From: Pseudomonadota bacterium
Lineage (GTDB): Bacteria; Myxococcota_A; UBA796; GCA-2862545
NCBI GenBank assembly: GCA_002862545.1
Contig: PKDJ01000185.1
Location: 1-63,029 of the forward strand
Direction of reading: 5' to 3'
Length of the DNA stretch: 63,029 nt
Shown here one piece after another: positions 1 to 9,149 of this stretch. The translations under genes were made by a program, and so were the position numbers. Position 1 is the first letter of the stretch; the number at the start of each line of letters is the position of its first letter. The notes under the pieces are model-generated. The model saw only the letters and a list, made by a program, of their open reading frames with translations. It searched no databases and was not told where the DNA came from.

Positions 1-702
1 CGCGCAGCAGGCGTCACGCGCCGCTTTGGAGATGTCGTCGCGGTCTGCGACCTCGACCTCGAGGTCGGACCCGGAGAGCTGTTCTGCCTGCTCGGGGCCA
101 ACGGCGCCGGCAAGACGACCACCATTAACCTCTTCCTCGGGTTTCTCGCGCCGGACGCGGGCGCGGTCACCGTCGGCGGCGTCGCTCCGGCCACGGATCC
201 GAGAGGGGCCCGTCGACAGCTGGCGTACATTCCCGAGAACGTCGCCCTGTATCCCCACCTCTCCGGCCTGGAGAACCTGCAGCTCTTCTGTCGGCTCGGC
301 GGGCAGAGTGTGTCGAGAGACCGGGCGACAGCGCTGCTCGATCGAGCCGGGCTCACTGGCGACCGCATCGGGCGCCCGGTGTCGGACTACTCGAAGGGAA
401 TGCGGCAGAAGGTGGGACTGGCCATCGCCTACGCTCGCGAGGCCAAGGCCTTGCTGCTCGATGAGCCGCTCTCGGGCCTCGACCCGGCCGCGGCGAGCGA
501 CTTCTGTGCCGAGCTGGCGACCCTGCGTGAAGGGGGCGCGGCCATCCTGATGACGACCCACGATCTGTTCCGCGCCAAGGAGCTAGGCGGCACCATCGGG
601 ATCATGCGCGGGGGGCGCATGCTGGAGGTGCTCCGTGCCGACGCCGTGAACGCGCAGGAGCTCGAGCGGCTCTACCTCAGCCACATGCGGTCGTCGTCAT
701 GA
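1..702 (+). CDS. ABC-2 exporter ATP-binding protein (5' truncated)
   Basis: Energy-supplying ATPase of an ABC-2 type exporter whose two membrane partners follow directly. The window opens inside the gene, so its first residues are missing; 233 residues are present. Visible in order are Walker A GANGAGKTT (window residues 32-40), a Q-loop region reading YIPEN (Glu instead of Gln), the signature as YSKGM (130-134) instead of LSGGQ, Walker B LLLDEP with D154/E155, and the switch His in TTHD (187). The degenerate Q-loop and signature are common in this exporter type. The stop overlaps the next start by four bases (ATGA), which implies one operon. The substrate cannot be read from sequence. Confidence 0.93.
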   Translation, partial: RAAGVTRRFGDVVAVCDLDLEVGPGELFCLLGANGAGKTTTINLFLGFLAPDAGAVTVGGVAPATDPRGARRQLAYIPENVALYPHLSGLENLQLFCRLGGQSVSRDRATALLDRAGLTGDRIGRPVSDYSKGMRQKVGLAIAYAREAKALLLDEPLSGLDPAAASDFCAELATLREGGAAILMTTHDLFRAKELGGTIGIMRGGRMLEVLRADAVNAQELERLYLSHMRSSS

Positions 703-2129
703 CGGCTCGGGTCGTCGCGCTCCAGCTCGTGTCGTGGCTCCGCGACGCACGCCTGCTCGGGCTGCTCGCGGCGATGATGCTCGCGCTGGGCGTCGCGGCG
801 TCGTGGGCGACCGCCGCTGACGTGTCGCGGCAGGAGGCCCAGGTCGCTGCTGCGTCCGCTGCCCGCGACCAGTGGGAGGGCAGGGGTGCTGCTCACCCGC
901 ACAGCATGGCCCACTTTGGTGACTTCGCCTTTCGCCCATCCGGATCGCTCGCGCGCCTCGACCGGGGCGTCCAGGCTCGCCTGGGCAAGGTGGTGCGGGT
1001 CGAGGGCCACCACGCGGGGACGCCGGTGCACACCGACGCTGCTCGTGCAGGCACCGTCGCCCGCTTCTCTCCTCCGGACGCAGCCTTCCTCCTGCAGACC
1101 GTCGTACCGCTTCTGCTCGTGTTTCTCGGTGCGACCGGACTCGCATCGGATCGTGCCTCGGGCCGTCTGAAGCTCGCCCTGGTTCAAGGGGTCGAGGCTC
1201 GCGCCCTCGTCTTTGGGCACATGCTGGCTCTGTGGGGGCTGGGGCTGGTTCTGGTCGCGCTGGTGCTCGTCGCGTCCCTGGCGACCTCGGCCTTGCTTGG
1301 TGCCGAGCTGATTCCCTCAGTGGGCCGACTCGTCGGCTTCGCGATCGTGCATGCGACGCACCTGGCCGTCGTGTCCACGGGTGTCGTCGCAGCGGCGGTG
1401 TGGTCTCGATCGGCGCGCTCGGCCCTGCTGGTCTTGCTCGCGGCCTGGGTGGTGGGCACGGCAGTCCTGCCGAGGGCGACGGCGAGTGTGGCGACGGCCG
1501 CCTACCCGCTGCCGAGTCAGGATGCCTTCCAGGCGTCGCTGAAGGCCGCGAAGGAGGCCGGACCTGATGGTCACAATCCTCAAGACAGCCTCCTCGCGGA
1601 GCGCCGACAGGAGGTGCTTGCCGAGCACGGAGTCGAGACCGTGGAGGAGCTGCCCTTCAACTTCGACGGCATCGCCATGCAGATCGGCGAGGACTTTGGT
1701 GACCGCGTCTGGGACGAGCACGCCGGTGCGCTCAGGGCACGGCTCGAGCAGCAGGCGTTCGTAGGGAGCCTCGCTGCTGTGCTCAACCCCTTCCAGGCCG
1801 TCGATCACCTCTCGATGGCCCTCGCGGGCACCGATCTTGCGCACGATCTGGACTTTCGCCAGCAGGCAGAGCAGTACCGCCGTCAGCTGATCGCAGCGCT
1901 CAACCACGAGCACGCCTACGGGGGCTCCCGTGCTGGCGAGCGGGGCTGGACGGCCAGTGCCGAGTTCTACGAGGGGCTCGCTCCGTTCACCTACGTTCCT
2001 CCAGCACTGACTGCGGGCACGCGACACCGGCAGCCCGAGGTCGCCGGCCTCGTCCTCTGGCTCCTGGGGCTGCTCGGCCTGCTCGTCGTCGGTGCGGGCC
2101 GGCTCGAGCGGGGGCAGCTGCCATGCTGA
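699..2129 (+). CDS. ABC-2 type permease, DUF3526-like (first of pair)
   Basis: Membrane subunit partnered with the upstream ATPase. The 476-residue protein has an N-terminal transmembrane helix (about residues 18-40) and a large periplasmic region with charged segments (about 40-125). A run of hydrophobic helices follows (about 128-275), then a long soluble loop (about 280-440) and a last helix near 450-470. One helix, a big extracytoplasmic domain, a helix bundle and a C-terminal helix is the layout of DUF3526 ABC-2 permeases. The ATG overlaps the upstream stop by four bases, so translation is probably coupled. The family call rests on architecture and operon context; the transport substrate is unknown. 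Confidence 0.8.
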   Translation: MTARVVALQLVSWLRDARLLGLLAAMMLALGVAASWATAADVSRQEAQVAAASAARDQWEGRGAAHPHSMAHFGDFAFRPSGSLARLDRGVQARLGKVVRVEGHHAGTPVHTDAARAGTVARFSPPDAAFLLQTVVPLLLVFLGATGLASDRASGRLKLALVQGVEARALVFGHMLALWGLGLVLVALVLVASLATSALLGAELIPSVGRLVGFAIVHATHLAVVSTGVVAAAVWSRSARSALLVLLAAWVVGTAVLPRATASVATAAYPLPSQDAFQASLKAAKEAGPDGHNPQDSLLAERRQEVLAEHGVETVEELPFNFDGIAMQIGEDFGDRVWDEHAGALRARLEQQAFVGSLAAVLNPFQAVDHLSMALAGTDLAHDLDFRQQAEQYRRQLIAALNHEHAYGGSRAGERGWTASAEFYEGLAPFTYVPPALTAGTRHRQPEVAGLVLWLLGLLGLLVVGAGRLERGQLPC

Positions 2130-3538
2130 GGCTCGCGATGAGGTTCGAGCTTCGTGCCCTCCTCCGGAGCCGCGCGAGCACGGTGGCCCTGCTGGCGTAC
2201 CTGGCCATCGGTGTTCTCGCCATCGGCCTTGGGGCGCGGCATGTCGCGGAGTGGAGCACCGCGCTGGAGACGGCTCGCCAGGCCGAGGCAGAGACGATTG
2301 TCGAGGCGAGGGGGTACTTCGCCAGCGGTGTGTCGGGGCCCGAGGACCAGCCGTGGGTCGACCTCGCTCAGCCGATGTGGCAGGACCGGTTCGCGGGCAC
2401 CCGTGTCGTGCGCGAGCCAGGCGCGCTGGCCGGTGTTGCTGCCGGCTCCGTGGATGCGGCACCCGTGGCGTTCCATGTCCACCGTCGTGCCGATCCACTC
2501 GCCGTTGGCGGTGCACGTATCGAGAACCCAGAGATCAGCGGCGGAACAGTCGACTTGGCGTTCGTTCTCGCGATGCTCACCCCGCTCCTCGTCGGCGTTC
2601 TTGGGCTCGGAATTGGGGGCCGGGAGCGAGAGGAGCGCATCGACCGGCTGGTCACCGTGCACGCCGGCGGTGTCCGTGAATGGCTCGTCGCGAGGATGGT
2701 GGCGGTCGCCGTCATCGCGAGTGCCGCCGCGACCGTCCTGTGCCTCGCGGCGGGTGCCGTCGGAGGGGCGTCCCCCACTGACGTGGGCGTCCTCGTCGCC
2801 TTGTCTGTCGCCTACACCGCGCTCTGGAGCGGCTGGGTCCTGGCGACGACCGGTCGTGCAGCCACGGTGCGGGGAGGAGCCTTCGCGTTCGGTGCGCTGT
2901 GGACCGTGGTGTGTGTGCTGATTCCCGCGGTTGTCGCGGAGGTGGGCCTGGGGACGGTGCAGGCGGACTACGCAGTGGCCGACACCTTGGACGCGCGCGC
3001 GCTGCAGTACGGCGCGTACGAGGAGGACCTCGCAGACCTCACGGAGCGGCTCTACGCCCGCTACCCCGAGCTGCGAGACCTCCCTGCCGCCAGCGTGGAC
3101 GAGCTGCCCGGACCCGTCCGCCGGCATGCCTACGATGGTGTCCTCGTGGGAGCGCTGCGCGACCGTCACGAGGATCGACTCGCGCATGAGGCTGCCGCGC
3201 GCGGGCTCGCCGAGCTGGCGTCGGGAGTGTCCCCGCCGATCGCTCTGACCCTGGCGCTGGAGCGAATCGCCGGCGTGGGTCCGGAGGCGGCCGCTGCCTA
3301 CCGGAGCCACCTGGTCGCCGCCGTGGAGGCCCGTGTGTACTGGCTGGTCGTCCATGCCTGGCGCATGGAGCCCCTCGCTCAGGCGGACTTCGATGCGGTC
3401 GTGGCGGGTGCTCCCGCAGCCTTTCGCTGGCAGCCCACGGGGCTGCTCGGACCGGGTGGGCTGTTGGTGCTGTGGACCGTCGTCGGGTGGGTTCTCGCAT
3501 TCGTAGGCCTTGGACGCCGGGGCGACGGGGTGGGGTAG
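2123..3538 (+). CDS. ABC-2 type permease, DUF3526-like (second of pair)
   Basis: Second membrane subunit, 471 residues, overlapping the preceding gene by seven bases. It repeats the layout of its neighbour: an N-terminal helix (about 18-40), an extracytoplasmic region to about 150, a cluster of helices (about 150-290), a second soluble region rich in Asp/Glu/Arg, and a terminal helix near 440-465. The two permeases are diverged paralogues that presumably form a heterodimeric channel with the ATPase. A short segment HVHRRADPL followed by a Gly-rich stretch precedes the central helices, as in other DUF3526 proteins I recall. No regulatory gene is linked. Confidence 0.8.
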   Translation: MLRLAMRFELRALLRSRASTVALLAYLAIGVLAIGLGARHVAEWSTALETARQAEAETIVEARGYFASGVSGPEDQPWVDLAQPMWQDRFAGTRVVREPGALAGVAAGSVDAAPVAFHVHRRADPLAVGGARIENPEISGGTVDLAFVLAMLTPLLVGVLGLGIGGREREERIDRLVTVHAGGVREWLVARMVAVAVIASAAATVLCLAAGAVGGASPTDVGVLVALSVAYTALWSGWVLATTGRAATVRGGAFAFGALWTVVCVLIPAVVAEVGLGTVQADYAVADTLDARALQYGAYEEDLADLTERLYARYPELRDLPAASVDELPGPVRRHAYDGVLVGALRDRHEDRLAHEAAARGLAELASGVSPPIALTLALERIAGVGPEAAAAYRSHLVAAVEARVYWLVVHAWRMEPLAQADFDAVVAGAPAAFRWQPTGLLGPGGLLVLWTVVGWVLAFVGLGRRGDGVG

Positions 3539-3758
3539 GCCGTCGGTCCTGGACGGCATGCGTGCCTTGGTGGGGGGCAGCGGCGGGATCTCGGTCTTCG
3601 ATGGTCTAGAAGCTGATGCCATCGTGAGGTGGTGTCTCCGCTCGACGGCTGTGCCATGTGGGCTGACACCCCGATGAAAGGGAAGCCACAGATCAGAGTC
3701 AGGTCAGATCATCAACATGGGTTCGAGGCCAACGAGCCTCTGACACCTGGAGATGACA

Positions 3759-3998
3759 ATGACCGACACCACGCCCCTCTTCGAGTCCATTCGCAGCAAC
3801 GCCCTGCTCGTCGCTGTCGCGGCCATCAGCCTCACGTCGCTGGCGATGAACTTCGTTGCCATTCAGAACATCGACAGCCTCACGGGTGCCACGGCGGCCC
3901 TGTCGGTCGAGGACGTGCAGATCCAGCAGCAGCAGGCGCAGATCATCGACGAGCTCGGGACGCTGCGCACCAGCGTGAGTGGCACTGCTAGCCGGTAG
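3759..3998 (+). CDS. Small single-span membrane protein
   Basis: A 79-residue protein of unknown function. GGAG at 3749-3752 lies six bases before the ATG at 3759, so that start is preferred over the in-frame ATG at 3753, which has no spacing from the same motif. A hydrophobic segment covers about residues 14-34. It is followed by a Gln-rich, possibly coiled-coil tail (QIQQQQAQIIDEL) and a Ser/Thr-rich end. The layout suggests a type II membrane protein with a short oligomerising domain outside or inside the membrane. A strong hairpin lies about 140 bases downstream. No family is recognised. Confidence 0.6.
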   Translation: MTDTTPLFESIRSNALLVAVAAISLTSLAMNFVAIQNIDSLTGATAALSVEDVQIQQQQAQIIDELGTLRTSVSGTASR

Positions 3999-4704
3999 GG
4001 CCTGCCTGCCGTCTCCTTCACGCCGGACGCTCGCCACATCAGGGTGCGTCGCTCCGAGGGCCACGCCCGAGGTGACCACCCGGCACCACCACCAACACCA
4101 CCACCAACACCACCACCACCCGGCGTAGCGTTCGGCACTCGGCAGGCATCCAGCATGGATGCCTGCCGTTCGCCGTTGGAGACTGAGCATCGGGTGGCGC
4201 AGTACTCGGCCGCAGGAGGTGAGCGGCTGAAGGTCTCAGGGGGAGTGGAGGGCGACTCGGGGCCGCAGCACCAGATGACGCTCTGCGACCCACTGAATGC
4301 CCCCTCGCTGTAGAGGATGGTCTGCGTCTCGGTGTTCGCGGTCCGTGCTGACCGTGCGCGGCGCTGCAGCGGTCAAGACCGGTGATCACCAGCGGGATGG
4401 TGACAGCGACTGGATGGGCCGTCCTGCGGCGCTTTCCGCCGAACGACGAGGACTGGTCGTGGGCGAGCGTCCCCCGCGTAGAGCGGCTCGCGCACCGCTC
4501 CCTGTCTCCGGGTCGAGGGACTGAGCCGTGCGACGCAGGTTGGCGTCGAGCTCGAGCACAGCATCGTCGCGGCGAAGACGGTAGACTCAGTCCGTCCCGG
4601 CGCCCGCGACCTCATCGGCCGCCGGACACGCTCGCCGGCACTCTCCGATCGTCTTGGTGCGCTGCCGAGGCGGGCTGCCCCTCACCACCCGAGGACGAAG
4701 CACC
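3999..4704. other. Intergenic region with CAC-rich tract and no clear gene
   Basis: About 700 bases without a convincing gene. Near 4077-4122 there is a low-complexity tract of repeated CAC/ACC triplets. A perfect hairpin follows at 4141-4167. Beyond it, minus-strand frames give short protein-like stretches with several Cys residues (for example SQSVIWCCGPES from about 4290 down). None has a start with a ribosome site or an uninterrupted body, so they are at best decayed coding sequence. Confidence 0.4.
4141..4167. terminator. Perfect 11-bp hairpin, terminator-like
   Basis: GGCAGGCATCC at 4141-4151 pairs exactly with GGATGCCTGCC at 4157-4167 across a five-base loop. There is no T-run, as often seen in GC-rich genomes, so intrinsic termination is only inferred. 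It lies 143 bases after the small membrane protein and well before mutM. Confidence 0.35.
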
Positions 4705-5619
4705 GTGCCAGAGCTACCCGAGGTGGAGACCGTTCGGCGGGGACTGCAGGACCGGATCGTGGGCCGACGCATCGCCGAGGTCGTGATCCGACGAGAGGGA
4801 CTCCGCTTTCCCTTCCCCGCGAGCCTCAAGACCCTGTCCGGCGTGAACGTCGAGGGGATTCGGCGTCGGGCGAAGTACCTGCTCCTCGATCTGAGCGACG
4901 GGCGTGTGTTGCTCTCGCACTTGGGGATGTCTGGTCGCTACACGATCTTCGCGGCCGAGGAGGTCCCTCCAGAGCCTCCTCGAGCTGGGGGGACGAGCGG
5001 CGACGTGCCGGTCTCGCGCTTCGGAGAGGTCACCGGCTACGAGGGCCGCCACGACCACCTCGAGCTCGTCTTCGAGGACGGCTCCCACGCCGTCTACACG
5101 GATCCGAGGCGCTTCGGCATCATCGATCTCTTCGGTGCGGAGCAGGAGTCGGAGCACCCCTTGCTGCGGCACCTCGGCCCCGAGCCCTTTCCGCCCTGGG
5201 ACAGCGCGGCTCTCGGTCGCGCTATCGCTGGACGAAAGACCTCCATCAAGGCCGCCCTGCTGGACCAGAAGACCGTTGTCGGCGTGGGCAACATCTACGC
5301 ATGCGAGGCGCTCTTCACCGCTGGAATCTCGCCACGTCGGCAGGCGCGGACCTTGGTGACGAAGCGAGGACAGCCCACGGCGCGCCTGGTGCGCCTAGTC
5401 GACGCCATCCAGAGAATCCTCGCGGAGGCCATCGCTGTGGGGGGCTCGACGCTCAACGACTTCGCCTCCGTCGATGGAGGCGTGGGCTACTTCTCCCAGC
5501 AGTTCTCGGTCTACGGCCGAGAAAGGGAGCCCTGCACCCGCGCGTCGTGTGGGGGCACGGTGAGGCGCATCGTCCAGAGCAACCGGTCGAGCTTCTACTG
5601 CCCGAGCTGCCAGCGCTGA
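4705..5619 (+). CDS. mutM: Formamidopyrimidine-DNA glycosylase (Fpg/MutM)
   Basis: Base-excision repair enzyme that removes oxidised purines such as 8-oxoguanine and nicks the abasic site. The GTG at 4705 is preferred over a longer frame starting at 4654. After Met removal it exposes PELPEVE, giving the catalytic N-terminal Pro and the adjacent Glu required by the family; GAGGACGAAG lies just upstream. The 304-residue protein carries the helix-two-turn-helix motif VGVGNIYACEALF and a C-terminal zinc finger, CTRASCGG through CPSCQR. An insertion rich in Pro, Glu and Gly (about residues 90-110) enlarges the N-terminal beta domain. All essential residues appear present, so it should be active. 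Confidence 0.96.
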   Translation: MPELPEVETVRRGLQDRIVGRRIAEVVIRREGLRFPFPASLKTLSGVNVEGIRRRAKYLLLDLSDGRVLLSHLGMSGRYTIFAAEEVPPEPPRAGGTSGDVPVSRFGEVTGYEGRHDHLELVFEDGSHAVYTDPRRFGIIDLFGAEQESEHPLLRHLGPEPFPPWDSAALGRAIAGRKTSIKAALLDQKTVVGVGNIYACEALFTAGISPRRQARTLVTKRGQPTARLVRLVDAIQRILAEAIAVGGSTLNDFASVDGGVGYFSQQFSVYGREREPCTRASCGGTVRRIVQSNRSSFYCPSCQR

Positions 5620-5730
5620 GGCCCGACGAGAGAGCTCGACTGGTGGCCTCGTCGCAGCCGGAACAAGTCACGTCGTGCGCAGCCACTGCCCCCCCTTTCG
5701 CTTGGAGCGGCGCCGTGTTGTCATGGCGCC

Positions 5731-6738
5731 ATGACGCATCCCCCCATCTGGAAGCAGGCCATGGCCAACCTCATGGTCCGCCTGCGGCGCAAGCACCCGG
5801 CCACCCCCGAGGCGCTCGAGGCGCTGCACCGCTCCGAGGAGGCCTGCTTCAATGACAGCTCCTACGTCTACGGCCGCGGCGAGGACGGCATGGCCTTGGT
5901 TATGCGGCTCTCCATAAGAACCGACGCCCCGTCCGAGGTGTGGATGTCGGTGCGGGTGCCTGGTCGGCCCATCGCACGGGTTCCCGTCCAGAACCACCCC
6001 CAGGAGGAGGGCTGGCGCGCCGGCGGGCTCACGTGGACGCCCGTGGAGCCCGGCCGCACGCTGCAGCTGCGCTACGAGGGGCCGCTCGTCTCCGAGGAGG
6101 GGGAGCAGGAGGCGCTGATTGCGCTCACCTTCGAGGGCGAGGGACCCCTGATCGACTTCTCCGATGGGGTGGATCCGCGGGTGACCGCTCGGGCCATCGC
6201 TGCTCGACCCTGGAGCCGATGCTTCTTCGACCAGCTCGGCGAGATCCGCACCGTGCACTACGAGCAGGTCGGCAGGCTGCATGGCACCGTGCAGCTCGGC
6301 GACGAGGTCCATGAGTTGGACCTACGGAGCGTGCGGGATCACAGCTTCGGGCGGCGCCAGTGGCAGACCTGGCGCCAGCACCTCTGGTTCTCCGGCGTGC
6401 GGGAAGACGGAGTGGCCTTCACCGCCGCCTGCATCCGCTACGACTTCCTCGGACCCCTCACCGCCGGCTTCGTGATCGACGGCACTCCCAAGCCGGTCTC
6501 GGCGGTCACCGCCTTCGACGCGCTCGGCCCGCCCGGCGTCATTCCCCCACGGTTCACCTTCGAGATCACCTGCACCGACGGCAGCCATCACGTGGTCGAG
6601 GTCGAGGTGGACGGGGTGTTCGAGTTCGACATGGACGACGGCGCGTACTGCATCCACGAGGCCATTGCCCGCTCCACGGTGGACGGGATCCCCGCCGTGG
6701 GCATCTGCGAGTTCGGCTGGAACCCGAGCCATGGCTGA
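5731..6738 (+). CDS. DUF7064/DUF7065-like protein partnered with PEP-utiliser
   Basis: A 335-residue soluble protein without a signal peptide. It is rich in predicted beta strands and carries the motif VRDHSFGRRQW around residue 202, followed by LWFSGV. I recall this motif from the DUF7064/7065 region, a CrtC/tocopherol-cyclase-like fold that accompanies PEP-utilising enzymes; in some animal proteins the two parts are fused. Here the gene overlaps the next one (PEP-utiliser) by eight bases, which supports joint function. The reaction is unknown. The first ATG is used because the reading frame begins there, but the ribosome site is weak. Confidence 0.68.
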   Translation: MTHPPIWKQAMANLMVRLRRKHPATPEALEALHRSEEACFNDSSYVYGRGEDGMALVMRLSIRTDAPSEVWMSVRVPGRPIARVPVQNHPQEEGWRAGGLTWTPVEPGRTLQLRYEGPLVSEEGEQEALIALTFEGEGPLIDFSDGVDPRVTARAIAARPWSRCFFDQLGEIRTVHYEQVGRLHGTVQLGDEVHELDLRSVRDHSFGRRQWQTWRQHLWFSGVREDGVAFTAACIRYDFLGPLTAGFVIDGTPKPVSAVTAFDALGPPGVIPPRFTFEITCTDGSHHVVEVEVDGVFEFDMDDGAYCIHEAIARSTVDGIPAVGICEFGWNPSHG

Positions 6739-9010
6739 GACCCTCCCACTCGCCCAGGCCGAGCGCCCAGACGCGGGTGGAAAGGCCTCGGGCCTCGCGC
6801 GGTTGATTCGCCTCGGACTGCGGGTGCCGGACGGCGTCGTGGTGCTCGAGCCGGACGGCTCGCTCCCCCTCGACGTGCTCGAGGCGGGTGTGCGCTACGC
6901 GGTGCGCTCGTCGGCCATCGACGAGGACGGCGCCGAGCACTCCTTCGCCGGACAGTTCCACACCGCCCTGGGCTGTGACGGTCCCGAGGCGGTGGCGGAG
7001 GGCATCCGTGCCTGTCTCGCGTCGGCGGAGGCGGCCCGAGTGAAGGCCTACGCCGCGGCCCGTCCCGGCGCCGACACCGGTGTGGCCGTGGTGGTCCAGC
7101 GGATGGTCGACGCGGCCCACGCGGGCGTGCTGTTCACGGCGGACCCGGTGAGCGGACGGCGGGACCGGTGGGTGCTCGAGCTCGTCGAGGGCCTCGGAGA
7201 GGGCCTGGTGTCCGGCGAGGTCCAGGGCGAGCGCACGGTGTACGACCGCTGGGGCCGGGTGCAGGAGGGCGAGGGCTTCCCCCAGCAGAGCGAGCTGCTC
7301 GACGGCGCGCGGCGGCTGACGGTTGAGCTCGGCATCCCGGTGGACATCGAGTTCGCCGTCGATCGAGACGGCGTCCTCTGGTTCCTCCAGGGGCGACCGG
7401 TCACCGCCCTGCCACCGGTCCATCCCAACGAGCTCGACGACATCGATGGGACGGACGGGGCCGTCTACACCACGGCCAACGTGTCCGAGATGATGCCGGG
7501 ACCGGTCACCCCGCTCACCTGCAGTGTCTTCGGCCACGCCGTCGACCAGGGGATGCAGGACTACATGGTCCGCATCGGGGCGCAGCCCGTGCTCGTCGAC
7601 GCTCCCCAGTACATCTACCCGACCTACCAGCACCTCTTCATCCGCCTGGACGCGCTCTACCGCACGGTGCAGGCCTCGGTGGGGGCCACGAAGCGGGACG
7701 TGGACCTGGCCGTCGTGGGGCACCCGGTGCCCGAGTGTGGGGTCGGGGCCGGTCAGCCCTGGTGGCGGCGCGTGCTCAACCTGGCCAAGCTCGGGCGCTA
7801 CCTGTGGCAGGTCCCTGCTCGCGTCCAGGCGCTGGAGACCATGGCGGCGCAGTTCCGTGTCGAGGACGACGGCACCGTCGCAGGCTTGTACCGTGCCCTG
7901 GATGCCGCCCGCGTCCCCCTGGTGCACGCCTATGGGCATCACTACGCCGCCTCGGTGTCGTCCGGCACGTGGCTCGGCGCGCTCACGGGCATCGTCGCGG
8001 GTCGCGGACAGACGCCCACGGCCGACGACCTCGCCACCATCGCCGATCTGCTCAGCGAAATCGAGGGCGTGGAGAGCGCGGATGCGGTCACGGCCCTCCA
8101 GGCCCTCGGCGAGCAGCTGCGTGCCCACCCCGACGGCGAGGCCTTCGCCGCTCTCCCGGTGGCCGACGCGCTGGTCTGGCTGCAGCAGACCGTCCCCGAG
8201 GCCGTCGCCGCCTTCCTCGGCCGGCACGGTCACCGCTGCGTGCGCGAGGCCGAGCTGCGCACCCTCGCCTGGCGAGACGACCCAGACGCCTGGGTCCCGC
8301 TGCTCCAGGCGGTGGTGACCAGTCCAGGCACCTCGTCCGCCGAGGTGTCTGCGGTCGCGACACCGCAGGGGCAGGGGCTGCGCTTCGTGCTCCCCCGGGC
8401 GCGTCGGGGCGTGGTCGTCCGCGAGGCGTGCAAGTCGCACCTGATCCAGGTCCAGGATCAGCTCAAGCAGGGCTACCGCAGGCTCGGCCAGCGACTCGCC
8501 GAGGCCGGCCTGCTCCCCGATGCCGACCTTGTGTACTTCTACACCCACGCGGAGCTCGCCCGGGTGCTCGCGGGCGGCGTGGACCATGGCCACGCCCAGG
8601 CCCGTCGGGCGCAGCTGGACGGTCTCTGGGACCTCTCGTTCCCGGTGATCAGCGTGGGCCCGCCCTTTCCGGCGGCGCCTGTCGAGGCGCCCGAGGGCGA
8701 CCTCACGGGGATTCCGGTCAGCCGGGGTGTGATCGAGGGGCGCGTGGTGGTGGCCCGTCAGCTGGACGACGCCAAGCGACTCCAGCCCGGCGACATCCTG
8801 GTGGCCCGTACGACGGACGTGGGCTGGTCGCCGTGGTTCGCGGTGGCCGGCGCCGTGGTGACCGAGATCGGCAGCCCCCTGTCCCATGGGGCCGTCGTGG
8901 CCCGCGAGTACGGGATTCCCGCCGTCGTTGGTGTGGCGGGTGCCACGACGCTCCCCGAGGGGACGCGCATCCGAGTCGATGGGGGCCGGGGCACGGTGGA
9001 GCTTCTCTGA
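6731..9010 (+). CDS. PEP-utilising phosphotransferase-like enzyme (PPDK N-domain plus swivelling His domain)
   Basis: A 759-residue protein with the parts of rifampicin-phosphotransferase/PEP-synthase-like enzymes. An N-terminal ATP-grasp region (about 1-240) contains GGKASGLARL, YAVRSSAIDEDG, VLFTADPVSG and IEFAVDRDG followed by LQGRPVT. A large middle domain follows. The C-terminal swivelling domain carries GSPLSHGAVVAREYGIPAVVG with phospho-acceptor H719. Such enzymes move the beta-phosphate of ATP via His to a small substrate; the acceptor here is unknown. ATG 6731, overlapping the previous stop, fits the domain start better than upstream codons. Alternatives are a PigC-like ligase or a YvkC-type phosphotransferase. 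Confidence 0.85.
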   Translation: MAETLPLAQAERPDAGGKASGLARLIRLGLRVPDGVVVLEPDGSLPLDVLEAGVRYAVRSSAIDEDGAEHSFAGQFHTALGCDGPEAVAEGIRACLASAEAARVKAYAAARPGADTGVAVVVQRMVDAAHAGVLFTADPVSGRRDRWVLELVEGLGEGLVSGEVQGERTVYDRWGRVQEGEGFPQQSELLDGARRLTVELGIPVDIEFAVDRDGVLWFLQGRPVTALPPVHPNELDDIDGTDGAVYTTANVSEMMPGPVTPLTCSVFGHAVDQGMQDYMVRIGAQPVLVDAPQYIYPTYQHLFIRLDALYRTVQASVGATKRDVDLAVVGHPVPECGVGAGQPWWRRVLNLAKLGRYLWQVPARVQALETMAAQFRVEDDGTVAGLYRALDAARVPLVHAYGHHYAASVSSGTWLGALTGIVAGRGQTPTADDLATIADLLSEIEGVESADAVTALQALGEQLRAHPDGEAFAALPVADALVWLQQTVPEAVAAFLGRHGHRCVREAELRTLAWRDDPDAWVPLLQAVVTSPGTSSAEVSAVATPQGQGLRFVLPRARRGVVVREACKSHLIQVQDQLKQGYRRLGQRLAEAGLLPDADLVYFYTHAELARVLAGGVDHGHAQARRAQLDGLWDLSFPVISVGPPFPAAPVEAPEGDLTGIPVSRGVIEGRVVVARQLDDAKRLQPGDILVARTTDVGWSPWFAVAGAVVTEIGSPLSHGAVVAREYGIPAVVGVAGATTLPEGTRIRVDGGRGTVELL

Positions 9011-9149
9011 CGGTCCCAGCGCGTGTGTTTTCAGTGTGCTCGCGGCAGCGCCGGGCCGGGTGACGGCGCCATCGGCAGCACCGCGACCTCGTCCATCCGT
9101 CAGCCGCCGCGACCTCTCCTGGAGGGGTGACTGTGCGATAGCCGCGCGC

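Noticed and set aside
1991-3622. A 543-codon minus-strand frame
   Set aside because: Antisense to the second ABC permease, which has operon overlap and helices.
4077-4122. CAC/ACC triplet tract as a possible CRISPR-like or tandem-repeat locus
   Set aside because: It is simple low-complexity sequence without spacers or repeat units of fixed length.
3863-4300. Cys-containing minus-strand frame (SQSVIWCCGPES and onward)
   Set aside because: No ribosome site or signal peptide, and the frame continues into the opposite strand of the small membrane protein gene. At best decayed sequence.
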